Source of the DNA: a bacterium
GTDB taxonomy: Bacteria; Auribacterota; UBA3054; B51-G9
Assembly: GCA_029933535.1 (NCBI GenBank)
Contig: JAOZNZ010000186.1
Coordinates: 1 to 6,585 of the forward strand
Reading direction: 5' to 3'
DNA length: 6,585 nucleotides
Position numbers and translations under genes: made by a program. Below, piece by piece: positions 1 to 5,263 of the stretch. Position 1 is the first letter of the stretch. Each line of letters opens with the position of its first letter. The notes beneath the pieces are model-generated. The model had not been told where the DNA came from. It ran no database searches and saw only the letters and a program-made list of their open reading frames with translations.

Positions 1-81
1 GAATTGCTTCAGCTAACTTTTAGGATTCAAACATGACACCCTTTTCGAGCAACCCTTAATTAGAGGGCGCTAGAAAAGCCT

Positions 82-97
82 GGTACGTCATTTCGAC
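82..97 (+). repeat. Short dispersed repeat, copy 1 (GGTACGTCATTTCGAC)
   Basis: This 16-mer recurs in reverse complement at 5264-5279 with a single mismatch (15 of 16 identical). The two copies lie in unrelated intergenic regions more than 5 kb apart, in opposite orientation. The similarity does not extend clearly into the flanks, so it may be a fragment of a longer decayed dispersed element. Confidence 0.45.
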
Positions 98-166
98 CTT
101 TTACATTTATTTTTTCAAAAAGCAATATTTGGTTTTTAATTACTTTGTTAGTATTTCCTTCGCGCG

Positions 167-358
167 CTTAGCGCCTTAGCGAGATAAATTATTTTCTTAT
201 TATAAAGTGGAACATCCCGAGTCCCGACGCCTTTCAGGGCCGGGATCATTGATATTCCCTCGGGAGTGGGCATGGGGGATTTTATTACAAGATATACAGG
301 ATTTAAATTTAATATCAAAAAAATATAAATAAAAAGAAACTCTCGCTAAGGCGCTAAG
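167..358. repeat. 18-bp perfect inverted repeat pair with 156-bp spacer
   Basis: Bases 167-184 (CTTAGCGCCTTAGCGAGA) are the exact reverse complement of 341-358 (TCTCGCTAAGGCGCTAAG). Each arm is itself built of two near-copies of an 8-mer, CTTAGCGC and CTTAGCGA. Similar 'cttagcg' strings are, from general knowledge, common as dispersed intergenic repeats in Bacteroidota-like and other genomes. The 156-bp interior contains no open reading frame, so this is not an insertion sequence with a transposase; it could be a MITE-like element or two separate repeat copies. Confidence 0.7.
215..265. repeat. Nested GC-rich inverted repeat (hairpin)
   Basis: An outer pair, TCCCGAG at 215-221 and CTCGGGA at 259-265, encloses an inner stem: TCCCG at 222-226 with CGGGA at 241-245, continued by GCC at 229-231 with GGC at 238-240 after a 2-nt bulge, closing a 6-nt loop. 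It has no following T-run, so it is not a standard terminator. It sits inside the spacer of the 18-bp inverted pair and stands out by base composition from its AT-rich surroundings. Confidence 0.5.
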
Positions 359-441
359 GAAAAAATACGAATTGTATGGTCATTGTTTTTAATTGATTTC
401 TCGGAATGATTGATACGTAAAAATAATATTGCAAAACTCGT

Positions 442-470
442 TTGACACAAAAGTACTAAAAAGTTATAAT
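442..470 (+). promoter_or_regulatory. Sigma70-type promoter of thpR, perfect consensus boxes
   Basis: TTGACA at 442-447 and TATAAT at 465-470 are both exact consensus hexamers separated by the optimal 17 nt. Transcription would begin near 477, giving a leader of about 22 nt before the thpR ATG at 499. It is the only strong promoter I see on the plus strand and may also serve the genes downstream of thpR. Confidence 0.8.
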
Positions 471-488
471 CTATATAATAATAGAATA

Positions 489-501
489 TTAAACAATTAT
501 G
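489..501 (+). promoter_or_regulatory. Non-Shine-Dalgarno start context of thpR
   Basis: TTAAACAATTATG contains the thpR start codon and no purine-rich ribosome site. The same 13-mer with one substitution precedes the next two genes (1173-1185 and 1842-1854). Confidence 0.5.
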
Positions 502-1071
502 CAAAGTATACGACTTTTTTTAGCTATAAACCTCAACAGTGGAACTTTAAACAAACTGTCGAAAACAACCGAAGAACTTAAAAACGACTTCCGGGACGCG
601 CGATGGTGTAAAAAAGATGCAATGCACCTCACAATTAAATTTTTCGGTGTAATTCCTTTGCTTTCGGTTGTAGAGATTGGTAAAGCGGTAAGAACAGTAA
701 TTGACAGAACAAGTCCTATTCGTTTTGAAGTAAAAGGAGTCGGTGGATTCCCCTCTTTGGAAAACCCGCGAATTCTTTGGGCCGGGATTACCGAAGGGAA
801 AGAAGAAATCGTAAAACTTGCTCAGGATATTTCCGATGCACTTGAAGAATATGATTTTATACCGGAAAGAAAAAAATTTGTTCCGCATATAACTCTTGCA
901 AGATTTAAACGCGGCTCAAAAAACAATAATGGAATTACTTCTTTAGCGCCGCATTTGGAGCAAAAATCTTTTGGCGTAACTGAAGCAAATGAACTTTTAC
1001 TTTACTCAAGCGACTTAATAGAAACAGGTCCTTTTTATTCCGTGGTCGATAGATGGTCATTTAACGATTGA
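499..1071 (+). CDS. thpR: RNA 2',3'-cyclic phosphodiesterase (ThpR/LigT family)
   Basis: Member of the 2H phosphoesterase superfamily; family enzymes hydrolyse 2',3'-cyclic phosphate RNA ends to 2'-phosphate and were first seen as 2'-5' RNA ligases. The protein is 190 residues, a normal family length. Both signature HxTx motifs are present and intact: H43-L-T45-I and H130-I-T132-L, which form the two halves of the active site. The N-terminal 'RLFLAINL' and the 'NPRILWAGI' segment (residues 89-97) are also typical. It is cytosolic, with no signal peptide or membrane segment. The start at 499 lies about 22 nt after the predicted transcription start and begins at the usual family N-terminus. The stop codon lies within the first unit of a 26-bp tandem repeat, so the extreme C-terminus abuts the repeat. 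Frame and motifs make the assignment secure; the physiological substrate is unknown. Confidence 0.93.
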   Translation: MQSIRLFLAINLNSGTLNKLSKTTEELKNDFRDARWCKKDAMHLTIKFFGVIPLLSVVEIGKAVRTVIDRTSPIRFEVKGVGGFPSLENPRILWAGITEGKEEIVKLAQDISDALEEYDFIPERKKFVPHITLARFKRGSKNNNGITSLAPHLEQKSFGVTEANELLLYSSDLIETGPFYSVVDRWSFND

Positions 1072-1178
1072 AACGATTGAAATGATTGAATGATTGAAAC
1101 GATTGAAATGATTTAATGATTGAAACGATTGATATGATTGAAAAATCACCAGATCGTAAAATCATTAAATCGTTAAAT
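1059..1178. repeat. 26-bp tandem repeat, three units, bounded by an 11-bp inverted repeat
   Basis: Three units at 1066-1091, 1092-1117 and 1118-1143 each have a 9+9+8 substructure: gattgaaac, gattgaaat, gattgaat, with a few substitutions in the later units. The array begins inside the last codons of thpR and fills most of the 111-nt gap to the next gene. ATTTAACGATT at 1059-1069 is the perfect reverse complement of 1168-1178, and GATTTAATGATT at 1110-1121 of 1160-1171, so transcripts could fold the array into a long hairpin ending just before the next ATG. Confidence 0.85.
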
Positions 1179-1185
1179 AATTATG
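1173..1185 (+). promoter_or_regulatory. Non-Shine-Dalgarno start context of the TIGR03936 gene
   Basis: TTAAATAATTATG includes the start codon and matches the context of the RNase gene start exactly (1842-1854). No purine-rich ribosome site is visible. It overlaps the right arm of the inverted repeat that bounds the tandem array. Confidence 0.5.
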
Positions 1186-1845
1186 ACTGAATTTAAATAT
1201 AGAATAACTTATAAAATAACGGGACTGCTTAGATTTTTGTCCCACAAAGAATTGATGCGTATGATTGGCCGCGTGTTCAGACGCGCCCAAATGCCATTAG
1301 CATTCAGCCATGGTTTTCATCCGCACCCTTTAATTTCGTTCGGTCCGCCCAGGCCTGTAGGAACTGCCGGGACAGCCGAACAAATTGATTTCAGGCTTGT
1401 TGAGTTTTTGCAACCGGCAGTAATTTCGGAAAAAATATCGAATCAATTTCCGAAAGAGATGCTGCTAAGTGACGTTGCGCATATTCCTCTTCAAACCAAG
1501 TCCATTACTGCTTCGATTGATGCAGCTGAGTATGAGCTTGACTTGCCTGAAAAATCGGAATCTCCACTGGAGAAAATTGATAGTTTTATGTTACGAAGTG
1601 AAGTTATCCACAAACGAAAGACTCCAAAAGGTGTAAAGTCTGTTGACATTAGACCGGGAGTTTTTGCTTTAGAGTGGGACACTCCGAAACTTAAAATGAA
1701 ACTCGCGCTAACGTCGGATATGCATGTTCGACCAGGCGATGTTCTTTCCGAAATGACAGGGTGGTCGGATGATGAAATTAAACGCATCAAAATAATCCGA
1801 ACGGGATTTAACTATAAAACACCATTTCCCGACCAAACTAATTAA
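1183..1845 (+). CDS. TIGR03936 / DUF2344 family radical-SAM-associated protein
   Basis: A 220-residue cytosolic protein of uncharacterised function. The N-terminus carries the family hallmarks: 'YRITYKITGLLRFLSHKEL' (residues 6-24), then 'FRRAQMPLAFSHGFHPHP' (32-49) and 'ISFGPPRPVGTAG' (51-63). In many bacteria this domain follows, or is fused to, a B12-type radical SAM protein (TIGR03960) and sits directly upstream of an RNase E/G gene; here the RNase gene follows after only 6 nt, matching that context. The radical SAM partner is not in this window: thpR lies upstream instead. The protein has no Cx3Cx2C cluster motif, so it is not itself a radical SAM enzyme. Translation of the two genes is probably coupled, since the stop codon lies within the start context of the RNase gene. 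Family assignment is strong; function is unknown. Confidence 0.88.
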   Translation: MTEFKYRITYKITGLLRFLSHKELMRMIGRVFRRAQMPLAFSHGFHPHPLISFGPPRPVGTAGTAEQIDFRLVEFLQPAVISEKISNQFPKEMLLSDVAHIPLQTKSITASIDAAEYELDLPEKSESPLEKIDSFMLRSEVIHKRKTPKGVKSVDIRPGVFALEWDTPKLKMKLALTSDMHVRPGDVLSEMTGWSDDEIKRIKIIRTGFNYKTPFPDQTN

Positions 1846-1854
1846 ATAATTATG
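1842..1854 (+). promoter_or_regulatory. Start context of the RNase gene overlapping the upstream stop
   Basis: TTAAATAATTATG is identical to the 13-mer at 1173-1185. The TAA stop of the upstream gene (1843-1845) lies inside it, so termination and re-initiation happen within a few bases and the two genes are likely translationally coupled. Confidence 0.5.
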
Positions 1855-3375
1855 GAAAGACAAATTATTATTGACACGGATGAAATCCAGGAACGCCGTG
1901 TCGCAATCATCGAAGACAAAAACCTGGTCGAATATTACATCGAGCGCGTTGACGCTCATCGTCACATCGGAAATCTCTATAAAGGTCGTGTGTCAAACAT
2001 TGTTACAGGCATTCAAGCGGCATTTATTGATATAGATCTCCCAAAAAACGGATTTCTTCATGTCCAGGAACTTGATACAAGCGCAATCGAGGATACCGAA
2101 CTGGAAGATGGAAATGTCCGGCCGGCCAATCGAGAAAAATCAACTCGAAAAATCACAGATATTTTAAAAGAAGGGCAGGAGCTGCTTGTTCAGGTTGTTA
2201 AAGAACCTATGGGCACAAAAGGCTGCAGATTGACAACAAATGTCAGCCTGCCCGGCAGATTCCTCGTTTTCCTTCCCTGCGAAGAACAAATCGCTGTATC
2301 CAGAAAAATTCATGATGCTGAAGAAAGAAAACGCCTTAAATCTCTCGCCGCTGAAGTTAATCTGCCTAAAGGATGCGGACTTATCGTTCGAACTGCTGCG
2401 GAAGGTTGTTCGACTAAAGCATTTATAAATGATGCACAATATCTTATTGACCTGTGGAAGCTTATTGAAAGTGAAATTAAAAGTTCTGAAGCGCCGTCAT
2501 TGGTTCATCAGGAAATAGATCTTGCTCAAAAGATAATCCGTGATAGTTTTTCTGAAGATGTAGCAAAAATTGTTGTTAATTGTCCTGAAGGACATAAACA
2601 TATCCTTGATTTTGTAAAAAGATTGGTGCCCGGAGCAGCTAAACAAGTTCATCTTTATCAAGGTGATTTACCTATTTTTTCTAAATGGGGTATTCAAAAA
2701 GATATCGAACGCGCATTGAGAAGAAAAGTATGGCTGAAATGCGGTGGATATATCGTCATCGACCAAACTGAAGCACTTGTTGCCATTGACGTGAATTCAG
2801 GCAGAAATGTTTCTTCTTCAGACCTCGAAAAAACCGTTACTCAAACAAACCTCGATGCTGCTGACGAAGTGGCACGCCAGCTTAAATTAAGAAATGTCGG
2901 TGGATTGGTTGTTATAGATTTTATCGATATGCGCAATAGAAAAAATCAGCAGGAAGTCATTTTACGATTGCAAAATGCCCTTAGAAAAGATAACGCAAGA
3001 AGCAGCATACTTCCTATCAGCGAATTCGGTCTGGTGGAAATGACTCGCCAGCGCGTTAAAGAATCTATCAGCCAGTCGGTTTATAATCAATGTCCCTATT
3101 GCAAAGGAAGAGGCATTGTGAAATCCGTTCTTTCGGTATGCATTGATCTTCAACGCACGCTAAAAGCTTATTTTGCTGTTAATGCCACCCGCAATCTAAA
3201 AATTGAAGTCAATCCGCTTGTTATGGATGCCATACGCGATAATATTGATATTTTTAAAGATTTGGAGATACGATGCAAAGCCACTCTGACAATTTCTTCA
3301 AAAGAGAAACTTCATGTTGAAGACATCAATGTATTTTGTGAAAAAACAAATAAAAAAATAAATTTAATTTCATAG
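1852..3375 (+). CDS. rng: Rne/Rng family endoribonuclease (RNase G-like)
   Basis: Single-strand-specific endoribonuclease for rRNA processing and mRNA decay, requiring Mg and preferring 5'-monophosphate RNA. An S1 RNA-binding domain spans about residues 36-131 ('GNLYKGRVSNIVTGIQAAFID'). The 5'-sensor segment 'GLIVRTAAEG' has R180 and T181, equivalent to R169/T170 of E. coli RNase E. The DNase I-like catalytic domain has 'AIDVNSGR' (D313) and 'VVIDFIDM' (D356); the 43-residue spacing equals that of D303/D346 in E. coli RNase E. The zinc-link CPYC has C414 and C417, so tetramerisation is expected. At 507 residues it ends soon after the catalytic core and has no RNase E-type degradosome scaffold, so it is RNase G-like in architecture. 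An insertion of charged residues around 76-100 enlarges the S1 domain. No key residue is missing. Confidence 0.96.
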   Translation: MERQIIIDTDEIQERRVAIIEDKNLVEYYIERVDAHRHIGNLYKGRVSNIVTGIQAAFIDIDLPKNGFLHVQELDTSAIEDTELEDGNVRPANREKSTRKITDILKEGQELLVQVVKEPMGTKGCRLTTNVSLPGRFLVFLPCEEQIAVSRKIHDAEERKRLKSLAAEVNLPKGCGLIVRTAAEGCSTKAFINDAQYLIDLWKLIESEIKSSEAPSLVHQEIDLAQKIIRDSFSEDVAKIVVNCPEGHKHILDFVKRLVPGAAKQVHLYQGDLPIFSKWGIQKDIERALRRKVWLKCGGYIVIDQTEALVAIDVNSGRNVSSSDLEKTVTQTNLDAADEVARQLKLRNVGGLVVIDFIDMRNRKNQQEVILRLQNALRKDNARSSILPISEFGLVEMTRQRVKESISQSVYNQCPYCKGRGIVKSVLSVCIDLQRTLKAYFAVNATRNLKIEVNPLVMDAIRDNIDIFKDLEIRCKATLTISSKEKLHVEDINVFCEKTNKKINLIS

Positions 3376-3393
3376 GGTTAAGAAAAAAATACA

Positions 3394-3675
3394 ATGCCAA
3401 CTTACGATTACGAATGTAAAGATTGTCAACACGCTTTTGAAGAGTTTCACTCTATGAGCGCTAAACCAGTTAAAAAATGCCCGGAATGCGGCGGGAAAGT
3501 TAAACGACTGATTGGTACCGGTGCAGGGATTATTTTTAAAGGGTCGGGTTTTTACGAAACAGATTATAAAAAGAAGAATTCTGTTTCAACAACTTCGACA
3601 ACTCCTACTGAGAAAAAAGCCGAAAGCAAAACGGATAAGAAAAGCGAAAAAGGAAAAACAGAAGCAAAAAAATGA
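3394..3675 (+). CDS. FmdB-type zinc-ribbon protein with Lys-rich tail
   Basis: A 93-residue protein that starts with the classic FmdB/CxxC_CXXC_SSSS signature 'MPTYDYECKDC'. Two CxxC pairs, C8/C11 and C29/C32, should bind one zinc. 'GTGAGIIFKGSGFYETDYK' (residues 41-59) is the conserved family segment after the ribbon. The remainder, about residues 60-93, is a low-complexity tail of Lys, Ser, Thr and Glu, probably disordered. The family was named after a putative regulator of formamidase expression, but no general function is established. The gene starts 18 nt after the RNase stop, in the same direction, with an A-rich leader (aagaaaaaaataca) instead of a Shine-Dalgarno sequence, consistent with the same operon. 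The zinc-ribbon assignment is firm; the biological role is not. Confidence 0.92.
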   Translation: MPTYDYECKDCQHAFEEFHSMSAKPVKKCPECGGKVKRLIGTGAGIIFKGSGFYETDYKKKNSVSTTSTTPTEKKAESKTDKKSEKGKTEAKK

Positions 3676-3691
3676 CCTGAAAATCCCCCTT

Positions 3692-3775
3692 CCCCCCTTT
3701 AGGAAAGGGGGAATTAATCCATTAATTTTACCACGATTTTAGCGTGGCCATTAATCCATAAGCTGGAAGCTTATG
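3692..3775. repeat. Three consecutive hairpins in the fmdB-hisF spacer
   Basis: First stem: CCCCCTTT at 3693-3700 with AAAGGGGG at 3704-3711, 3-nt loop. Second: CCACG at 3731-3735 with CGTGG at 3743-3747, 7-nt loop. Third: CATAAGCT at 3757-3764 with AGCTTATG at 3768-3775, loop GGA, ending 10 nt before the hisF start. A 10-bp direct repeat, ATTAATCCAT, at 3713-3722 and 3750-3759 brackets the second hairpin. None is followed by a clear T-run, so these look like palindromic intergenic repeats rather than a terminator, though the first could slow or stop transcription. From memory, C-run/G-run and 'aagctggaagctt' palindromes are common dispersed repeats; unverified here. Confidence 0.65.
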
Positions 3776-3785
3776 ATACTCTTCT

Positions 3786-4625
3786 ATGCAAGCTAAAAGA
3801 ATTATTCCATGCCTCGATGTTAAATCCGGCCGCGTAGTTAAAGGAATCAATTTCCTTGAACTTCGTGATGCAGGTGATCCCGTCGAACAAGCGCAAATCT
3901 ACGATGCACAAGGAGCTGATGAACTTGTCTTTCTTGATATAACAGCTTCGCACGAAGGACGCGATACGATGATTGATGTCGTGCGGCGAACGGCGGAATG
4001 CTGCTTTATGCCGCTAACTGTCGGTGGAGGAATTAAGTCGGTTGATGATATGCGAGCGCTTCTCCAGGCCGGCGCTGATAAAATTTCTATTAACACTTCT
4101 GCTATTGTTAATCCTAAATTAATTGAAGACGGCTCAAAAAGATTTGGGTCACAATGTATTGTTGTGGCAATTGACGCAAGAAAAATTGCCGGGAATACCC
4201 GCGTTAATTCAGGAGAAGCTCATTCGGTAAAATTTGATTGGGATATTTCAGAAGTCGCTGTCGAGGATAATTCAAAATGGGAAATTTTTATTCATGGCGG
4301 TCGTACTCAAACGGGAATTGACGCGCTTAAATGGACTAAATATATTACAAAACTCGGTGCGGGAGAAATTCTACTAACAAGCATGGATACCGACGGTACT
4401 AAAGCAGGTTATGATAACGAAATATTGAGTACTGTTGCTGAAGCTGTGTCTATTCCTCTAATTGCATCCGGCGGAGCCGGGAATTTGGAACATTTTTACG
4501 ATGCGTTTACCATTGGCAAAGTTGATGCTGTACTTGCCGCATCAATTTTTCATTTCAAAGAATTTACTATTGCTGAATCAAAAGAATATCTGGCGAAGAA
4601 AGGCATTCAGATTCGGCTGGCATGA
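3786..4625 (+). CDS. hisF: Imidazole glycerol phosphate synthase, cyclase subunit HisF
   Basis: With HisH, forms IGP and AICAR from PRFAR and glutamine-derived ammonia in histidine biosynthesis; cytosolic (beta-alpha)8 barrel. Catalytic acids D11 ('IIPCLDVK') and D130 ('IVVAIDARK') are at the same numbers as in Thermotoga maritima HisF. Phosphate- and barrel-signature segments are intact: 'TVGGGIKS' (78-85), 'GAGEILLTSMDTDGTKAGYD' (191-210), 'LIASGGAGN' (225-233) and 'AASIFHF' (251-257). The protein is 279 residues, whereas the family is usually about 250-260. The excess is one stretch of about 27 residues between roughly 134 and 164, after D130 and before 'WEIFIHGGR'. The start at 3786 gives the usual N-terminus, without a Shine-Dalgarno sequence. 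No other his gene is in the window, so hisH must lie elsewhere. Its TGA stop forms the first bases of a 52-bp tandem repeat. Confidence 0.95.
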   Translation: MQAKRIIPCLDVKSGRVVKGINFLELRDAGDPVEQAQIYDAQGADELVFLDITASHEGRDTMIDVVRRTAECCFMPLTVGGGIKSVDDMRALLQAGADKISINTSAIVNPKLIEDGSKRFGSQCIVVAIDARKIAGNTRVNSGEAHSVKFDWDISEVAVEDNSKWEIFIHGGRTQTGIDALKWTKYITKLGAGEILLTSMDTDGTKAGYDNEILSTVAEAVSIPLIASGGAGNLEHFYDAFTIGKVDAVLAASIFHFKEFTIAESKEYLAKKGIQIRLA

Positions 4626-4728
4626 TATGGAGTGCAGGAATGCTGTATTTTTGCGACAGCAAAATTACATTTACTGATATGGAGTGCAGGAATGCTGTAT
4701 TTTTGCGACAGCAAAATTACATTTACTG
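4623..4728 (+). repeat. 52-bp tandem duplication, two identical units
   Basis: Units at 4623-4674 and 4675-4726 are identical, plus a further TG. Each holds an ATGGAGTGCAGGAAT head, a small hairpin (TGCTGT and ACAGCA around a 9-nt loop) and a CATTTACTG tail. The first unit begins exactly at the hisF stop codon. Inverted, diverged relatives with the same head and tail lie at 4846-4907 and 5331-5372. Open frames running through the units are repeat-encoded and not credible genes. Confidence 0.9.
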
Positions 4729-4730
4729 CG

Positions 4731-4747
4731 CTGTTGCATAGCAACAG
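4731..4747. repeat. Hairpin after the tandem repeat
   Basis: CTGTTGC at 4731-4737 pairs perfectly with GCAACAG at 4741-4747 around an ATA loop. No T-run follows on the plus strand, so it is at best a weak terminator for hisF; it may stabilise the 3' end of the hisF transcript. Confidence 0.5.
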
Positions 4748-4780
4748 ATAATTAAACAAAAAATAATATTCAATAAATTT

Positions 4781-4811
4781 ATAAGCTATTCCCATATCGA
4801 ACAAAGCTTAT
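4781..4811. repeat. Imperfect inverted repeat (ATAAGCT ... AGCTTAT)
   Basis: ATAAGCT at 4781-4787 is the reverse complement of 4805-4811, and the pairing can continue with AATAA at 4772-4776 and TTATT at 4812-4816 after a bulge. The same 7-bp core forms the third hairpin upstream of hisF, there with a 3-nt loop. Otherwise 4748-4845 is plain AT-rich noncoding sequence. Confidence 0.35.
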
Positions 4812-4845
4812 TTATTCATTTTCGCATCGAGCTAAAATAAATAAT

Positions 4846-4907
4846 CGCATTAAATGCCGCTTTGAGTTTCGTTATATTTTTGCCGCGTCAGTATTAATGC
4901 ACTCCAT
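4846..4907 (-). repeat. Diverged copy of the ATGGAGTGCA...CATTTA repeat
   Basis: Read on the minus strand from 4907, it starts ATGGAGTGCATTAAT and ends AGCGGCATTTAATGCG. The head matches the tandem units and the tail matches the copy at 5331-5372 with single changes, while the middle is different and longer. It ends directly against the A-run of the terminator. Confidence 0.6.
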
Positions 4908-4939
4908 AAAAAAAGGCGAAGCAAAAGCTTCGCCTTTTT
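4908..4939. terminator. Bidirectional intrinsic terminator
   Basis: Perfect 8-bp stem GGCGAAGC (4915-4922) and GCTTCGCC (4927-4934) with an AAAA loop, flanked by seven A (4908-4914) and five T (4935-4939). It therefore gives a stem plus T-run in both directions. It lies 24 nt past the ferredoxin stop on the minus strand and also ends any transcript coming rightward from hisF. Confidence 0.9.
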
Positions 4940-4963
4940 ATATTTTTTTAAACTCGTGTGAAA

Positions 4964-5137
4964 TTATTCACCCGGTTTAATCGCGTCTACAGGGCATGAA
5001 TCTACACATACACCACAATCTGTGCATACTTCAGCGTCAATCACATAAATAGGATCACCGGCTGAAATTGCACCACATGGGCATTCAGGTTCGCATGTAC
5101 CGCAGGAAACACATTCATCAGTAATTACGTGTGCCAT
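4964..5137 (-). CDS. 2[4Fe-4S] ferredoxin, clostridial type
   Basis: A 57-residue low-potential electron carrier in the cytosol. Two CxxCxxCxxxCP motifs are complete: C9, C12, C15, C19-P20 and C38, C41, C44, C48-P49, each cluster normally taking three cysteines from one motif and the last from the other. The two halves are pseudo-symmetric ('CGTCEPECPCGAI' and 'CGVCVDSCPVDAI'). The length is standard for this family. A ninth cysteine, C21, follows the first CP and replaces the small hydrophobic residue usual there; it is not needed for cluster binding. The start is fixed by GGAG 7 nt upstream of ATG and by the family N-terminus 'MAHVI'. The gene is a single unit with its own promoter, leader hairpin and terminator. 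Its redox partner cannot be read from the window; pyruvate:ferredoxin oxidoreductase or similar enzymes are the usual partners. Confidence 0.95.
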   Translation of the reverse strand: MAHVITDECVSCGTCEPECPCGAISAGDPIYVIDAEVCTDCGVCVDSCPVDAIKPGE

Positions 5138-5144
5138 AATCAGT

Positions 5145-5148
5145 CTCC
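5145..5148 (-). promoter_or_regulatory. Shine-Dalgarno site of the ferredoxin gene
   Basis: GGAG on the minus strand lies 7 nt before the ATG. It is the only clear Shine-Dalgarno sequence in the window; the five plus-strand genes lack one. Confidence 0.75.
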
Positions 5149-5169
5149 GTTATTAAGTTAAAAATTTTC

Positions 5170-5184
5170 CGGGCACATTGCCCG
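5170..5184 (-). promoter_or_regulatory. Hairpin in the ferredoxin mRNA leader
   Basis: CGGGCA and TGCCCG form a perfect 6-bp stem around a 3-nt loop (ATG on the minus strand). It lies between the predicted transcription start (near 5201) and the ribosome site. It might stabilise the message; GAAAATTTTT directly follows it on the minus strand, so weak attenuation is also possible. Confidence 0.5.
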
Positions 5185-5207
5185 TTTGTTATTAAATTTA
5201 CTGCAAT

Positions 5208-5236
5208 AATATACTAAAAAGACGGAAAAACTTCAA
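5208..5236 (-). promoter_or_regulatory. Sigma70-type promoter of the ferredoxin gene
   Basis: Read on the minus strand: TTGAAG (5236-5231), a 17-nt spacer, then TATATT (5213-5208). Transcription would begin near 5201, giving a leader of about 64 nt. The boxes match consensus at 4 of 6 and 5 of 6 positions. Confidence 0.65.
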
Positions 5237-5263
5237 GAGCATAATCCGAAGACTCATGTAAAT

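Larger units (their letters stand above)
1..441. other. Gene-free upstream region with repeat debris
   Basis: No convincing coding frame, tRNA or rRNA is visible here on either strand. The stretch is AT-rich and interrupted by GC-richer blocks that behave like short dispersed repeats: a GGTACGTCATTTCGAC motif near the left edge, an 18-bp inverted pair at 167-184 and 341-358, and a nested hairpin at 215-265. The bases around 280-310 (tttattacaagatatacagg and following) resemble degenerate 'acaggatt' type intergenic repeats seen in many genomes; that comparison is from memory and unverified. The upstream gene lies outside the window. Confidence 0.6.

Noticed and set aside
1..60. Possible tRNA T-arm on the minus strand (GTTTGAATCC-like string)
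   Set aside because: No acceptor, anticodon or D-arm pairing can be found around it.
1066..1143. Possible CRISPR array
   Set aside because: Units are directly adjacent with no spacers and 9+9+8 internal periodicity, so it is a simple tandem repeat.
3693..3711. Intrinsic terminator after fmdB
   Set aside because: The stem is strong but no T-run follows on the plus strand; only a possible pause or factor-dependent site.
3512..3742. 76-codon frame overlapping fmdB
   Set aside because: Out-of-frame reading of fmdB and the hairpin spacer; Lys-rich composition only reflects the A-rich tail.
4462..4677. 71-codon plus-strand frame overlapping the hisF end
   Set aside because: Shadow of hisF in another frame running into the repeat; hisF itself is fully supported.
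4607..4804. 65-codon minus-strand frame across the 52-bp repeats
   Set aside because: Its peptide contains the same segment twice because it translates the tandem repeat; no ribosome site, no family resemblance.
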